Assembly: GCF_013408655.1 (NCBI RefSeq)
Contig: NZ_JACCBP010000001.1
Span: 3,534,001 to 3,598,000 of the forward strand
Direction: 5' to 3'
Length of the DNA: 64,000 nt
Origin: Pigmentiphaga litoralis
Lineage (GTDB): Bacteria; Pseudomonadota; Gammaproteobacteria; Burkholderiales; Burkholderiaceae_B
This document shows positions 33,170-42,955 of the stretch, in pieces. Made by a program: the position numbers and the translations under genes. The notes below the pieces were generated by a model. That model ran no database searches and had not been told where the DNA came from. It saw nothing but the letters and a program-made list of their open reading frames with translations. The stretch's first letter is position 1, and each line of letters starts with the position of its first letter.

Positions 33170-35398
33170 ATGACATCACGCCGCCAATTCATCAAAGCCG
33201 CCAGCACCGCCGGGTTCGCCTCGGCCGCGCTGGCCGCCTTTCCGCCCAGCATCCGCAAGGCCCTCGCGATCGAGGCCAACAACGTCACCGGCACGATCAA
33301 GGACGTCGAGCACGTCGTGATCCTGATGCAGGAAAACCGGTCGTTCGACCACTACTTCGGCACGCTCAATGGCGTGCGCGGGTTTGGCGATCGCATCACG
33401 ATTCCGCTGCCCAATGGCCGCAGTGTGTGGCAGCAGGAACGCTCCAACGGAACGGTGCTGACGCCTTATCACCTGGATGGCAGCAAGAACAATGCGCAGC
33501 GCGCCGCGGGTGCGAACCATACGTGGGTCGACAGCCAGAAAGCGTGGGACAACGGCCGCATGACCAACTGGCCGACGCAGAAGAAAGACATTTCGATGGG
33601 CTACTTCAAGGAAAGCGAGATTCCTTTCCAGTTCGCGCTGGCCAATGCCTTCACGATCTGCGATGCCTATCATTGCTCCATGCACACGGGCACGGATGCG
33701 AACCGGTCGTTCCACATCACCGGTACGAACGGGCCGACGGCGCAGGGCACGGCGTTCGTGAACAACGAGTGGGATGCGATCGACGGGCTGCCGTCGTCGG
33801 CCAATGTGGGCTACACGTGGACCACGTATGCCGAGCGCCTGGAAGCGGCGGGGATCAGCTGGATCTCGTACCAGAACATGCCTGACGAATGGGGCGACAA
33901 CATGCTGGGCGCGTTCCAGCAGTTTCGCAAAGCCAATCTGGCGTCAGGCTATCCGGTGTCGAGCGGCGGATCGCCTGGCAAGCCGTATGACCTGACGGCG
34001 CAGACGCTGCCTTACAAAGCGTATGACGCGGCCAAGGACAATGCCGGCAACCCGCTGTACAAGGGCGTGGCCAATACCCTGCCGGGCACGAAGCCCGAGG
34101 AATACCTGGACGCGTTCAAGCGCGATATCAAGGCGGGCAAGCTGCCGCAGGTGTCGTGGGTCAATGCGCCGTCGATCTATTGCGAGCATCCGGGTCCATC
34201 AAGCCCGGTGCAGGGCGCCTGGTTCCTGCAGGAAGTGCTGGACGCGCTGACGGCCAATCCGGAGGTGTGGAGCAAGACCGTGCTGATCGTCAACTTCGAC
34301 GAGAACGACGGCTACTTCGATCATGTGCCGTCGCCGTCGGCGCCGTCTTTGAATGCCGACAACACGCTGGCGGGCAAGTCGACGCTGAGCGACTCCGCCA
34401 TGGCCGCCGAATATTTCCGCCATCCGGCGCCGCAGGGCAGCAAGGGTCAGCCGGCTCCCGACAATCGTGTCTACGGTCCGGGTCCACGCGTGCCGCTGTA
34501 CGTGATCTCGCCCTGGAGCCGGGGCGGCTGGGTCAATTCCGAGGTGTTCGATCACACGTCGGTGCTGCGTTTTCTTGAGGCGCGCTTCGGGGTGCAGGAA
34601 CCGAACATCAGCCCGTATCGCCGTGCGGTCTGTGGCGATCTGTTGAGCGCGTTCAATTTCAAGACGCCCAATACCGAAACCTTGCCGACGCTCAAGGGCC
34701 GCACGACGCGGGATGCCGCCGACCAGTTGCGCACGGCGCAGCAGGCGCTGCCCGCGGTGCCGGTGCCGACCGACATGCAGCTGCCGTTGCAGGCCAGTGG
34801 CGGGCGGCCGTCCCGCGCGCTGGCGTACGAGTTGCACACCAGTGCCCGCGCCAACGCGAACGGTTCGGTGCAGTTGCTGTTCGCCAATACCGGGCAGCGC
34901 GCCGCCGTGTTCCATGTGTATGACTCGCTGCACCTGGACCGCATTCCGCGCCGCTATGTCGTGGAAGCGGGCAAGACGCTGGATGACACCTGGACAACGC
35001 AGGCCGCCGACGCGGGCCGCTACGATCTGTGGGTGTTGGGCCCCAATGGCTTCCATCGTCACTTCAAGGGCGATACGACCCGTCTTGCCGCAAGCAAGGC
35101 ATCGCCCGAGATTCGTGTCTGCTACGACATCGCCAATGGCCATGTCTATGCCGAGATGATGAACGGCGGCGCGAGTTCGGTGCAGTTCAGCATCGTGTCG
35201 ATGGCGTATCGGAAGGACGGTCCGTGGACGGCCACGGTGGCCGGTGGCGCGACGTCTTCACAACATTGGTCCCTGGCCGACAGTGGCCGCTGGTATGACT
35301 TTGCCGTGACCTGCGACGCCGACCCGGCCTTCTACCGCCGCTTTGCAGGGCGTGTCGAAACAGGGGAACACTCGGTCAGCGACCCGGCGATGGGCTGA
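33170..35398 (+). CDS. Phosphocholine-specific phospholipase C (Tat-exported)
   Basis: 742 residues. A Tat signal SRRQFIKAAS opens the protein. The phosphoesterase domain begins HVVILMQENRSFDHYFGTL, with ENRSFDHYFG the metal-binding signature of the AcpA/PLC superfamily; HPGPSSPVQGAWFLQEV and NFDENDGYFDHV are further catalytic blocks. Residues about 545-730 form two C-terminal PLC beta-sandwich repeats (HVYDSLHLDRIPRRYVVEAG, and YDIANGHVYAEM onward). It hydrolyses phosphatidylcholine or sphingomyelin outside the cytoplasm, releasing phosphocholine; it could serve phosphate or choline supply or host-membrane damage. Confidence 0.94.
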   Translation: MTSRRQFIKAASTAGFASAALAAFPPSIRKALAIEANNVTGTIKDVEHVVILMQENRSFDHYFGTLNGVRGFGDRITIPLPNGRSVWQQERSNGTVLTPYHLDGSKNNAQRAAGANHTWVDSQKAWDNGRMTNWPTQKKDISMGYFKESEIPFQFALANAFTICDAYHCSMHTGTDANRSFHITGTNGPTAQGTAFVNNEWDAIDGLPSSANVGYTWTTYAERLEAAGISWISYQNMPDEWGDNMLGAFQQFRKANLASGYPVSSGGSPGKPYDLTAQTLPYKAYDAAKDNAGNPLYKGVANTLPGTKPEEYLDAFKRDIKAGKLPQVSWVNAPSIYCEHPGPSSPVQGAWFLQEVLDALTANPEVWSKTVLIVNFDENDGYFDHVPSPSAPSLNADNTLAGKSTLSDSAMAAEYFRHPAPQGSKGQPAPDNRVYGPGPRVPLYVISPWSRGGWVNSEVFDHTSVLRFLEARFGVQEPNISPYRRAVCGDLLSAFNFKTPNTETLPTLKGRTTRDAADQLRTAQQALPAVPVPTDMQLPLQASGGRPSRALAYELHTSARANANGSVQLLFANTGQRAAVFHVYDSLHLDRIPRRYVVEAGKTLDDTWTTQAADAGRYDLWVLGPNGFHRHFKGDTTRLAASKASPEIRVCYDIANGHVYAEMMNGGASSVQFSIVSMAYRKDGPWTATVAGGATSSQHWSLADSGRWYDFAVTCDADPAFYRRFAGRVETGEHSVSDPAMG

Positions 35399-35407
35399 CT
35401 CCGGACC

Positions 35408-36403
35408 TTACCGGGCCGCCATGTCACCGCCGGTTTTCATGAAGACGGCCCACTTGGCGCGCTCGGTCCGGTCGAATGCCGCAAAGTCCTTTTGCGCGTC
35501 GTTGGTCAGGTCCATGCCCAGTTCCATCACCTGCTTCTGCACGGCAGGTTTGGCCAGCACCGCCTGCACCGCGCGGGTGACGGCGTCCTGGATCGGGCGC
35601 GGCGTGGCCACCGGCGCATACAGGGCGTACCACTGCGAGACGTCGTACCCCGTGTAGCCCAGTTCCTGCATGGTGGGCACGTCAGGCAGGGCCGCGGTCC
35701 GCTTCGATCCCGTCACGGCAAGGGGCGTCAGCACGCCCGCCTTGACCTGCGGCAGGGCCACCGGCAAGCCGGCCGCCATGAAGTCCAGATGGCCGCCGCG
35801 AATGTCGGTCACAGCCTGCGCTTCACCCTTGTACGCGACCTGCACGATCTTGACGCCTGCACTGCGCACCAGCATCTCGCCTGAAATCTGTCCGGTCGAC
35901 CCCGGCCCCATGGATGCAAAGCTGAAGCCGGTCGGCGCCTGCCTGGCCTTGTCGACCAGGGCAGGCATGGTCTTGATGGGTGACTGGCTGTTGACCACGA
36001 ACACGTTGGACAAGGACGCCAGGTGGATCATGGGCGAAAACTCGGCCGGCGTGTAGGGCAGCTTGGCGTCCATGGCGGGCGCAATGGTCATGATGCCGGC
36101 ACTGGCCACGAACAGGGTGTAGCCGTCGGCCGGGGCACGCGCCGCGTACTCGGCGGCAATGGCGCCGGCCGCGCCCAGCTTGTTTTCGACGATGACCGGC
36201 TGCTTCCAGGCCTCGCCCAGTTCCTGCGCGATCAGCCGCGCCAGCACATCGGGGCCGCCGCCCGCGGCCTGCGCCACGATCAGCTTGACCGGGCGCGAGG
36301 GGAACGGCGCATCGGCGGCGACGGCGCTGGCCGGGATGGCCAACGGTGCAGCCAGGGACACGGCCAGGGCGGCACAGGAAAGGGTCGAGGGAAGTCGGGT
36401 CAT
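35408..36403 (-). CDS. Bug-family solute receptor downstream of Rieske oxygenase
   Basis: 331 residues. The signal peptide ends AVAA, then DAPFPSRPVKLIVAQAAGGGPD. The usual VP of the first loop is replaced by VAQ, a minor variant. VIVENKLGAAG, APADGYTLFV, GPGSTGQISGEM and VAYKGEAQAV follow. It is the last gene of a minus-strand run LysR-Rieske-Bug, 93 bases after the oxygenase, so its ligand may be the methoxy-aromatic or other acid oxidised there. Confidence 0.92.
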   Translation of the reverse strand: MTRLPSTLSCAALAVSLAAPLAIPASAVAADAPFPSRPVKLIVAQAAGGGPDVLARLIAQELGEAWKQPVIVENKLGAAGAIAAEYAARAPADGYTLFVASAGIMTIAPAMDAKLPYTPAEFSPMIHLASLSNVFVVNSQSPIKTMPALVDKARQAPTGFSFASMGPGSTGQISGEMLVRSAGVKIVQVAYKGEAQAVTDIRGGHLDFMAAGLPVALPQVKAGVLTPLAVTGSKRTAALPDVPTMQELGYTGYDVSQWYALYAPVATPRPIQDAVTRAVQAVLAKPAVQKQVMELGMDLTNDAQKDFAAFDRTERAKWAVFMKTGGDMAAR

Positions 36404-36496
36404 GATTGTCGTCTCTCTTTGTCGTTCGTATCGCCGCGGCTTTTCTGGCGTCCGCGGTCGGGCAGAGCAGGTCAGGTCGGATCCGATCGAAGCGGA

Positions 36497-37564
36497 TCAC
36501 GCATCCATCGTCAGTACACTGCCATTCGGCAGGCGGTCCACATTGCCGCGGGCTTCGTCAGCCATCAATTCCTTCAGTATGCGTCGCACCCGAATGGCCG
36601 CCAGGTCCGACGACAACAGCACGGGCCGCAACGCATCCAGGTCCGTCGTCCCCATGCGCTGCTGCACGGCTTCCAGCATGGGCTTGTCCTGCTCATGGAA
36701 ACCGACCTGCTGCCAGTTGGTGGTTTCCTGGTCGGCCTTGGGATCATCCAGCAGATAGTTGCGGGAACTGGCGTAGAAATAATGGGTGGTGGTGTCGGTT
36801 TCGGGGGTGACGATGTGGGTGCCCCGGCGCAGGATGCCCGCGCTGCGTGGCTGGCCCACCGGCGTCACGCCGACTTCCAGCCGACACGCACCCGGCGCCT
36901 GCCAGTGCATGTCCAGCCAGTACGCCACCGGCGCTTCCGGATCCGCCAGAAAGGGCGTGAACGATTGCGGCGCGCGGGTGGACGGGATGGCGCGGCGGCT
37001 GTCCAGGGTGCGCCCGGTCTGGGTGACGTCGTGCGGCGCCACCAGCAGCTCATCCGTCTTCTGGTACGGCGCATGCAGGAAGTTGACGTGCGTCAGGTCC
37101 ATCAGGTTGTCCACCACCAGCTGGTAGTTGGCCTGCTGCAGCATCACATTGCCGATGGTCTTGAAGGACGGGTCGGCCAGGTAGCGGTAGGCAGGCACCT
37201 GGGACGCGTCGGCACGGGCCGCATCGCCCATCCAGATCCACACCAGTCCGTCCTGCTCGACCAGGGGATAGGCGCGCACGCGAGCAGCCGCCGGAATGCG
37301 CTGGTCGCCATGCGGGTTCTCGACACAGGCGCCGGAACAATCGAACTTGAGCCCGTGATAGCCGCATTCGACGGCGTCACCGATGAGCCGGCCAAGATGC
37401 AGCGGTGCGAAGCGGTGCGGGCACCGGTCGGCAATCGCGGCGGGCGTACCGTCAAGCTGGCGGTAGAGCACCACCGGTTCGTTCAGAAGCGTGCGGGGCC
37501 GCAGCGTGCGGGTGACTTCGTGTCCCCAGGCTGCGACATACCAGGCGTTGCGCAAGTAAGCCAT
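36497..37564 (-). CDS. Rieske non-heme iron oxygenase, VanA-like (aromatic O-demethylase type)
   Basis: 355 residues. The Rieske ligands C-P-H (CPHRFAPLHLGRL) and C-x2-H (VECGYHGLKFD) lie near residues 48-75. The mononuclear iron site is DNLMDLTHVNFLHAP, with the conserved Asp and two His. This layout matches vanillate/phenoxy-type monooxygenase oxygenase components. AAGGAT before the ATG at 37564 supports this start over 37600. No reductase (VanB-like) gene is next to it, so electrons must come from a partner elsewhere. Confidence 0.93.
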   Translation of the reverse strand: MAYLRNAWYVAAWGHEVTRTLRPRTLLNEPVVLYRQLDGTPAAIADRCPHRFAPLHLGRLIGDAVECGYHGLKFDCSGACVENPHGDQRIPAAARVRAYPLVEQDGLVWIWMGDAARADASQVPAYRYLADPSFKTIGNVMLQQANYQLVVDNLMDLTHVNFLHAPYQKTDELLVAPHDVTQTGRTLDSRRAIPSTRAPQSFTPFLADPEAPVAYWLDMHWQAPGACRLEVGVTPVGQPRSAGILRRGTHIVTPETDTTTHYFYASSRNYLLDDPKADQETTNWQQVGFHEQDKPMLEAVQQRMGTTDLDALRPVLLSSDLAAIRVRRILKELMADEARGNVDRLPNGSVLTMDA

Positions 37565-37671
37565 GCAAGATCCTTTTCCGGCCACCCGGCGGGTGGACAA
37601 CAGGACCTCATGCTAGGCAGCGCGCACCCGCCGCACAAACGAAAGTTCCTAAGTTCAGAGTTGACGGATTT

Positions 37672-38646
37672 TCATGCCGGCGCGCCGGGATCGTTGTGAT
37701 GCGCATCGACATCGTTGTGCAGTGCATCGATATCGTTGCGAAACTCATCGATCAGCCAGGCGCGGAAGGCCATCGCCTTGCTGCTGAGCGGGCGGTCATC
37801 GGGGTAGACCAGGTAGTAGGCGCCCGGCCCCTGCACCCGCAAGTCCCAGGGCGACACCAGCCGGCCGGCGGCCAGCTCCTTGGCCACCATGCGCGGATCG
37901 ACCACGGCCAGCCCCAGTCCGGATTCAGCCGCCTCGATCACCAGGTTGCGGCTTTCCAGGGTCAATTGGCGTTGCGACGGATCCCGCGTGATGCCGGCCG
38001 CCGCGCACCACAGGGTCCAGTCTTCGGGCCGGGCCTTGGCGGCCAGCAGATCGTGGTGCAAGACATCGGCGTAGTGGTCCAGCGTGTGACGCGCCCGCAC
38101 CGAGGGATCACAGACCAGCATCAAGTATTCGTCTTGCAGGAATTCGGCGGTCAGGCCGGGCCAGCAGCCGTCGCCATAGAACACCGCGCAGTCCACGTTG
38201 TCGTGATCGAAATTGGTATCGATGCGCGAGATGCGGATCTCGGTGTTGGCGACCTGCGCCGGAAACCGCGTGAAGCGCGGCAGCAGCCAGCGGGTCGCGA
38301 AGGTATGCAGTGCACTGACGACCAGGTCGCGTTCGGGCGCGGGCCGGGCCGCTTCCTGCAGCGCCTCGTCCAGCTCGGCCAGACAGGTCTCGACCCGCGC
38401 ATGCAGGCGCCGGCCCACGTCCGTGAACGCCAGGCCGCGGCCATGGCGCAGGAACAGCTTGGCGCCCAGGCGTTCTTCCAGCGCGCTCAACTGGTGGCTG
38501 AGCGCCGACGCGGTCAGGTGCATGTCTTCGGCCGCGCGCATCAGGCTCTGGTGCCGCCCGATCACCAGGAAGCTGCGCAGATGATTGAGCGGCAGCTGGT
38601 TCAGGTTCAGCGAGTGGGACGGTGCACGCGGGGTGTGCGAGGTCAT
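37672..38646 (-). CDS. LysR-family regulator with a repeated 7-residue C-terminal tail
   Basis: 324 residues. The HTH is at residues 20-75 (LRSFLVIGRHQSLMRAAEDM, SALSHQLSALEERLGAKLF), similar to the GcvA group. The C-terminus has three 7-residue units (EFRNDID, ALHNDVD, AHHNDPG) encoded by a 21-bp tandem repeat. The start at 38646 follows homologue layout; the frame to 38736 is not needed. It lies 107 bases upstream of the Rieske gene on the same strand and probably regulates it. Confidence 0.9.
   Translation of the reverse strand: MTSHTPRAPSHSLNLNQLPLNHLRSFLVIGRHQSLMRAAEDMHLTASALSHQLSALEERLGAKLFLRHGRGLAFTDVGRRLHARVETCLAELDEALQEAARPAPERDLVVSALHTFATRWLLPRFTRFPAQVANTEIRISRIDTNFDHDNVDCAVFYGDGCWPGLTAEFLQDEYLMLVCDPSVRARHTLDHYADVLHHDLLAAKARPEDWTLWCAAAGITRDPSQRQLTLESRNLVIEAAESGLGLAVVDPRMVAKELAAGRLVSPWDLRVQGPGAYYLVYPDDRPLSSKAMAFRAWLIDEFRNDIDALHNDVDAHHNDPGAPA
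37683..37745 (-). repeat. 21-bp tandem repeat in the LysR 3' end
   Basis: On the + strand, ATCGTTG recurs at 37690, 37711 and 37732, exactly 21 bases apart; flanking bases are similar (CATCGACATCGTTGTG, CATCGATATCGTTGCG). It adds seven residues per copy to the C-terminus of the LysR protein. Confidence 0.7.
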
Positions 38647-38942
38647 GGGTGCCTCAAAGCGGTCGGCGAAAAACCCGGCTGCCAGGGGCCGGGCCACGTT
38701 GCAGTCTAGCCCGGGGCGGCGTGGGGACCCCACCACGCCTCATCCACCTCCCCGATAGCCCATCCGTCTACATCTTTCCGGACAGGAATTGGACTAGACC
38801 ATCACCGCCGTCTACGTCTCACCAAAGGCTGATGGGCGCAGGCCAAACGCCGCAGCACAATGACTTCGCGGATAGAAAAAGGCCGGGTAGCGAGCCGCGA
38901 CGCGACACCGGCCATCACATAGCGCGGTCCTAGGGAATCGAG
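38647..38942. other. Intergenic region, 296 bp
   Basis: Lies between the LysR gene (-) and the unknown gene at 38943 (+). I see no coding frame with credible composition and no clear palindrome. It must contain divergent promoters for the two genes, which I cannot place with confidence. Confidence 0.5.
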
Positions 38943-39368
38943 ATGCCAAAAGTAAGATACGGAGACTGGAAACAACTGGTGGACAAGGATGTCATTGCGA
39001 CGGTCGGTGGCGTGCGCCATGTCGGGACCGTCATTGGCGTCAACCCGTTCCGTTCGGTGGCCTGCGGCGCGCCGCCGTGGATGCTGGCAACCCCCGATGG
39101 ATCCGTCTATTTCGATCCGGGTGTCGAAAGCGTCGACATCGAAGTGATCGACCTGGCGCCCAACACGACGTCGCAGAGCTATGACCGCGAAGACGTCGAA
39201 CGCTGGGCCCGCGAAGCCGGCCTGCTGCGCGAAGGCATGCGCATCAACGAAGCGCACATTACCTTTGCGCTGATGGTCGCGGCGCGGTGCGCGGCAGCCG
39301 GCGATCGCTATGACAGCGGCGAAAGCAATGCCGGCGAAGACATCCGGGCGATGTTCGGGCTGAAGTAG
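38943..39368 (+). CDS. Unknown 141-residue cytoplasmic protein
   Basis: I do not recognise the family. There is no signal peptide or membrane span. The first 60 residues look like a small beta-barrel (GGVRHVGTVIGVNPFRSVAC, then PPWMLATPDGSVYFDPG), followed by acidic and helical segments (REDVERWAREAGLLREGM, HITFALMVAARCAAAG). The composition matches surrounding genes, so it is likely expressed. No operon partner: the GGDEF-EAL gene starts 332 bases downstream. Confidence 0.65.
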   Translation: MPKVRYGDWKQLVDKDVIATVGGVRHVGTVIGVNPFRSVACGAPPWMLATPDGSVYFDPGVESVDIEVIDLAPNTTSQSYDREDVERWAREAGLLREGMRINEAHITFALMVAARCAAAGDRYDSGESNAGEDIRAMFGLK

Positions 39369-39700
39369 TCCCTGGGGTGCGCCGACGCGCACCCGATTTC
39401 TGTACGCCGACTGCCCCGCTACGGATGAGCAGGACCTGACCATGAACCGCGCGGGGTCGCGCGCACGCCACACTCTGCCGCCCTGAAGGCGGCATTACTC
39501 GCAAGAGTGGGACCTTTCTGGGACGTTGCCCGACGATCATCGACGGGCACCCAGACGAGGGGCTCGCCCGTGTCCGGCAGACGCCGTCGGCAGCGGACAG
39601 AAAAGAGGAGTGTCGTGATCGTGTTCGTATGGCGTCATTGCACCGCGCGCGTCCGCGGTGTGCCGGTAATGCCCTGTTCGGAAGCGGCCCGGTGAATCGC
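39369..39700. other. Intergenic region, 332 bp, upstream of GGDEF-EAL gene
   Basis: No convincing gene. It contains a hairpin TGCCCG (39527-39532) with CGGGCA (39544-39549) and many small GC-rich stems. I looked for a c-di-GMP riboswitch because of the neighbour, but the conserved GEMM core is not present. In-frame codons upstream of ATG 39701 (to 39629) may extend the protein but read as leader. Confidence 0.5.
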
Positions 39701-41896
39701 ATGGTCGGTGTGTCACCGGATTTTCGCCGCCGGTTTTTGCTTCACGTGCTGCTCCCGCTGACGGGCCTGCTGCTATCCATCACCGCTGCGCTGACCTTTG
39801 TCGTCCAGTCCACGACCGGCCATAGCGACGCCGATTCCATCAACGAAGAACGCGCCATCATCCAGGTCGCCATTGCCGGCAGCCTGCGGGATCTGGGCGC
39901 GCAGCAGCGCAGTGTCGCCCTCTGGCAGCCGCTCGCGCGTGCACTGGCATCTCCACCAGTGGATGCGGCATGGCTGAACGAGAACGTCGGCGGATGGCTG
40001 CACGACATGTTCCGCCACGATCGGGTCTTCATCGTCAATGAGTCGGGCACCGCCCTGTATGCGGCTGTCAACGGCGCTCAGGTCCCGCCTCGCCGCTATG
40101 ACGACCTTCGGCCCTACCTGCGCGCGATGCTTGCCGAGGTGGCGGCGTCGGGCGAGCAATCTGTCAGCCTGCTGAAGATCGGCACCCGGCCGGCGGCGGT
40201 CGCGGTGGCCCGCATCAGCGATGCCGACCCGCCGGAACGGGAACGTTCCGCGCGGACCACGCACCTGCTGGTCAACCTGAGGATGCTCGACGACGATTAC
40301 CTGGCCGACCTGGCGCGCAACAGCATGCTGAGCGATCTCAGGTTTTCAACCGGCGACACGACTAGCGCTGCCGAGCACAGCATGCCGCTGCGGCAGGCAT
40401 CGGGTGGACCGGTCGGCCACCTGATCTGGCGCCCGGACCTGCCCGGCACGCGCATGCGGGCCAGCCTGCTTCCCCTGATGCTGGCCGTGCTTGCGCTCAT
40501 CGTCATCGCGATAGGCATGCTTGCGCGGCGCTTGTGGAAATCGGCGGTGCGCCTGTCGCAGTCGGTGATCGAACTGCGGGCCAGCGAAGCCCAGGCGCAA
40601 CACCTCGCCTTTCATGACGTGCTGACCGGCCTGCCCAATCGCGCCCTGTTCGACCAGCGGCTGGCCGAGTCGCTGGCCGCAACGCATCAGGGAGAACGGG
40701 TCGGGCTGCTGTTGCTCGACCTGGATCGTTTCAAGCAGATCAATGACACCCTGGGCCACCATGCCGGCGACGCCTACCTGAAGCAGGCGGCCGCGCGGCT
40801 CTCGGCGTTGGCGCGGCCCGGGGATACCGTGGCGCGACTGGGCGGCGACGAGTTCGTGCTGATCCGCCCCGGCTTGACGGACCGCACCGATGTGGACTCA
40901 CTGGCCCGCGACATCGGCGCCGCTATCCGCAAGCCCTTCCACCTGCTGGGCAGCGAGATCTTCGGGTCGACCAGCATCGGCATCGCGGTCGCGCCCGACG
41001 ATGGCCAGGATCGCGTCGACCTGATGCGCCGCGCCGACATCGCGATGTATGCCGCCAAACGCGAAGGCCGCGACCGCTACCGGTACTTTGAACCCGACAT
41101 GGACGAGACGGTCAAGAAGCGGCAGGCGATCGCCGATCAGCTGCGCATCGCTTTGCTGGACGCCCACGGCCTGGACGTGCATTACCAGCCCCAGGTCGAC
41201 GGGCATGGCGCCGTTGTCGGACTGGAAGCCCTGGTGCGGTGGACCCACCCGGTGCGTGGCGTGATCACGCCCGACGAGTTCATTCCGGTCGCCGAAGAAA
41301 CGGGATTGATCGTACCGCTGGGCGAGTGGATCCTGCGGCAGGCGTGCCGCACCGCGCGGGAATGGCCGCGTCTGTTCATGGCCGTCAACCTGTCGCCCGT
41401 GCAGCTGCGTTCCGCGGACTTTGCGCTGCGCGCCATCGACATTGTGGAAGCCGAGCACTGCAACCCGTCGCAGATCGAACTGGAAGTCACCGAAGGCATC
41501 CTGGTGGGCGAAGACCCGGTCTCGAACCAGGCGCTGGCCCGCCTGCGCCGCGCCGGATTCAAGGTGGCGCTCGATGACTTCGGCACCGGCTATTCCAGCC
41601 TGAGCTACCTGCGCCGCTTCGAGGTCGACAAGATCAAGATCGACCGGTCGTTCACCCAGAACCTGTGTTCGGATGCGAACTCGGCCGCCATCGTGGGGTC
41701 GGTGGTTGCCTTGGGGCGCGCCATGGGCATCACCGTCACGGCCGAAGGCGTCGAGAACACGCACCAGATGACCGCGCTGGTGGACGCGGGCTGCGACGAA
41801 CTGCAGGGTTTCCTGTTCTCGCGCGCCGTGCCCGCCAGCAGCCTGACGGCGCTGCTGACGGAGCAGGAGGGGGTGCTATCGGCTGCCGCGCCATGA
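39701..41896 (+). CDS. Membrane-bound GGDEF-EAL c-di-GMP enzyme with periplasmic sensor (CHASE4-like)
   Basis: 731 residues. TM1 at about 11-33 (HVLLPLTGLLLSITAALTF) and TM2 near 260-285 flank a periplasmic sensory region resembling CHASE4. The cytoplasmic GGDEF domain (LTGLPNRALF onward) has an intact RLGGDEF active site near residue 381. The EAL domain keeps LEALVRW, the acidic block ELEVTEGIL and DDFGTGYSSL, so both cyclase and phosphodiesterase activities are possible. The start could also be GTG 39692 or ATG 39629. Alone on its strand between intergenic regions. Confidence 0.93.
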   Translation: MVGVSPDFRRRFLLHVLLPLTGLLLSITAALTFVVQSTTGHSDADSINEERAIIQVAIAGSLRDLGAQQRSVALWQPLARALASPPVDAAWLNENVGGWLHDMFRHDRVFIVNESGTALYAAVNGAQVPPRRYDDLRPYLRAMLAEVAASGEQSVSLLKIGTRPAAVAVARISDADPPERERSARTTHLLVNLRMLDDDYLADLARNSMLSDLRFSTGDTTSAAEHSMPLRQASGGPVGHLIWRPDLPGTRMRASLLPLMLAVLALIVIAIGMLARRLWKSAVRLSQSVIELRASEAQAQHLAFHDVLTGLPNRALFDQRLAESLAATHQGERVGLLLLDLDRFKQINDTLGHHAGDAYLKQAAARLSALARPGDTVARLGGDEFVLIRPGLTDRTDVDSLARDIGAAIRKPFHLLGSEIFGSTSIGIAVAPDDGQDRVDLMRRADIAMYAAKREGRDRYRYFEPDMDETVKKRQAIADQLRIALLDAHGLDVHYQPQVDGHGAVVGLEALVRWTHPVRGVITPDEFIPVAEETGLIVPLGEWILRQACRTAREWPRLFMAVNLSPVQLRSADFALRAIDIVEAEHCNPSQIELEVTEGILVGEDPVSNQALARLRRAGFKVALDDFGTGYSSLSYLRRFEVDKIKIDRSFTQNLCSDANSAAIVGSVVALGRAMGITVTAEGVENTHQMTALVDAGCDELQGFLFSRAVPASSLTALLTEQEGVLSAAAP

Positions 41897-42011
41897 GCCC
41901 GCGGCCGGGTTCCGGTTTCCTTTTGCGAAACAACAAGTTTGCGGCTGTGTAGTTATCAAGCTTCCTGCCGACGCCTACCATGGGCGCATGTTCAAGCAAG
42001 GAGCACGCACC

Positions 42012-42947
42012 ATGGTCATCGAGCCGTCCGGCCGGATTCTCGGCGCCACTGTCGAAGGACTGGATCTGTCACGCGAGTTGCCGGCAGATGCCTTCGCCGG
42101 CATTCTTGCCGCACTGGGCCAGCACGGGGTGCTGCGCTTTCCCGGACAGGCCATCGATGCGGCGGCGCTCAAGGCCTTCTCGGCGCATTTTGGCGGGCTG
42201 CAGACCACGCTGTCGCCCGTCAATGAACCCGGCTTTCCGGAAGTCAGCATCCTGTCCAACATCGTCGAAAACGGCAAGCCGATCGGGCTGTCAGACGCGG
42301 GGCAGGACTGGCATACCGACATGTCCTACAACGCGACGGTCGGCTTCGTGAACGTGCTCTACGCCATCAAGGTGCCGCGCCGCGATGGCAAGGCGCTGGG
42401 TTCCACCAGCTTTGCCAACATGCATGCGGCGTATGACGACCTGCCCGCCGATGTGCGCGAACGGCTGCGCGACGCCACGGTGCTGCACGACTTCAACAAG
42501 TTCTGGGAAAACATGCGATCGCGGCCAGGCAGCGAACGCCCGCCGCTGACGCCCGAGCAGCGCGCCAAACGCCCGCCGTCGGTTCATCCGCTGTTCCTGA
42601 CGCATCCGATCACCGGACGCAAGGTGCTGTACTGCAATCCGGGCTATGCCATCCGGATCAATGAACTGCCGGAGGCCGAGAGCGACGCGATGCTTGCCAT
42701 GCTGACCGCGCATCAGTTGCAGGAAAAGTACCAGTACACGCATCAGTGGACGGAAGGCGATGTGTTGATGTGGGATCACCTGGGCACCCTGCACACCGCA
42801 TGGCCGGACTACCTGCCGCACGAACACCGCCTGATCAAGCGATGCCAGGTCATGGCGGACCGCATCTTTGACCCGGACTTCTTGCCGCCATCGGTGCGGG
42901 CGCTGGCCGGTGCACGGGGTGAGTCGCATGCTGGCACGCGGGCCTGA
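42012..42947 (+). CDS. TauD/TfdA-family alpha-ketoglutarate-dependent dioxygenase
   Basis: 311 residues. Iron ligands: WHTDMSY (His-x-Asp) near residue 98 and the distal His in EHRLIKRCQVMADR; the Arg for 2-oxoglutarate is in the same block. AAGGAG at 41998-42003 sits about 9 bases before ATG 42012, preferred to ATG 41988. The family hydroxylates taurine, aryloxyacetates and similar acids, often releasing sulfite or a phenol. First gene of a + strand catabolic cluster; the FMN oxidase begins 8 bases after the stop. Confidence 0.92.
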   Translation: MVIEPSGRILGATVEGLDLSRELPADAFAGILAALGQHGVLRFPGQAIDAAALKAFSAHFGGLQTTLSPVNEPGFPEVSILSNIVENGKPIGLSDAGQDWHTDMSYNATVGFVNVLYAIKVPRRDGKALGSTSFANMHAAYDDLPADVRERLRDATVLHDFNKFWENMRSRPGSERPPLTPEQRAKRPPSVHPLFLTHPITGRKVLYCNPGYAIRINELPEAESDAMLAMLTAHQLQEKYQYTHQWTEGDVLMWDHLGTLHTAWPDYLPHEHRLIKRCQVMADRIFDPDFLPPSVRALAGARGESHAGTRA

Positions 42948-42955
42948 GCCCCGCC

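Noticed and set aside
39369..39700. c-di-GMP riboswitch ahead of the GGDEF-EAL gene
   Set aside because: The conserved GEMM core (AGGGCAAACC and GGGACGCAAAGCC-like segments) could not be found.
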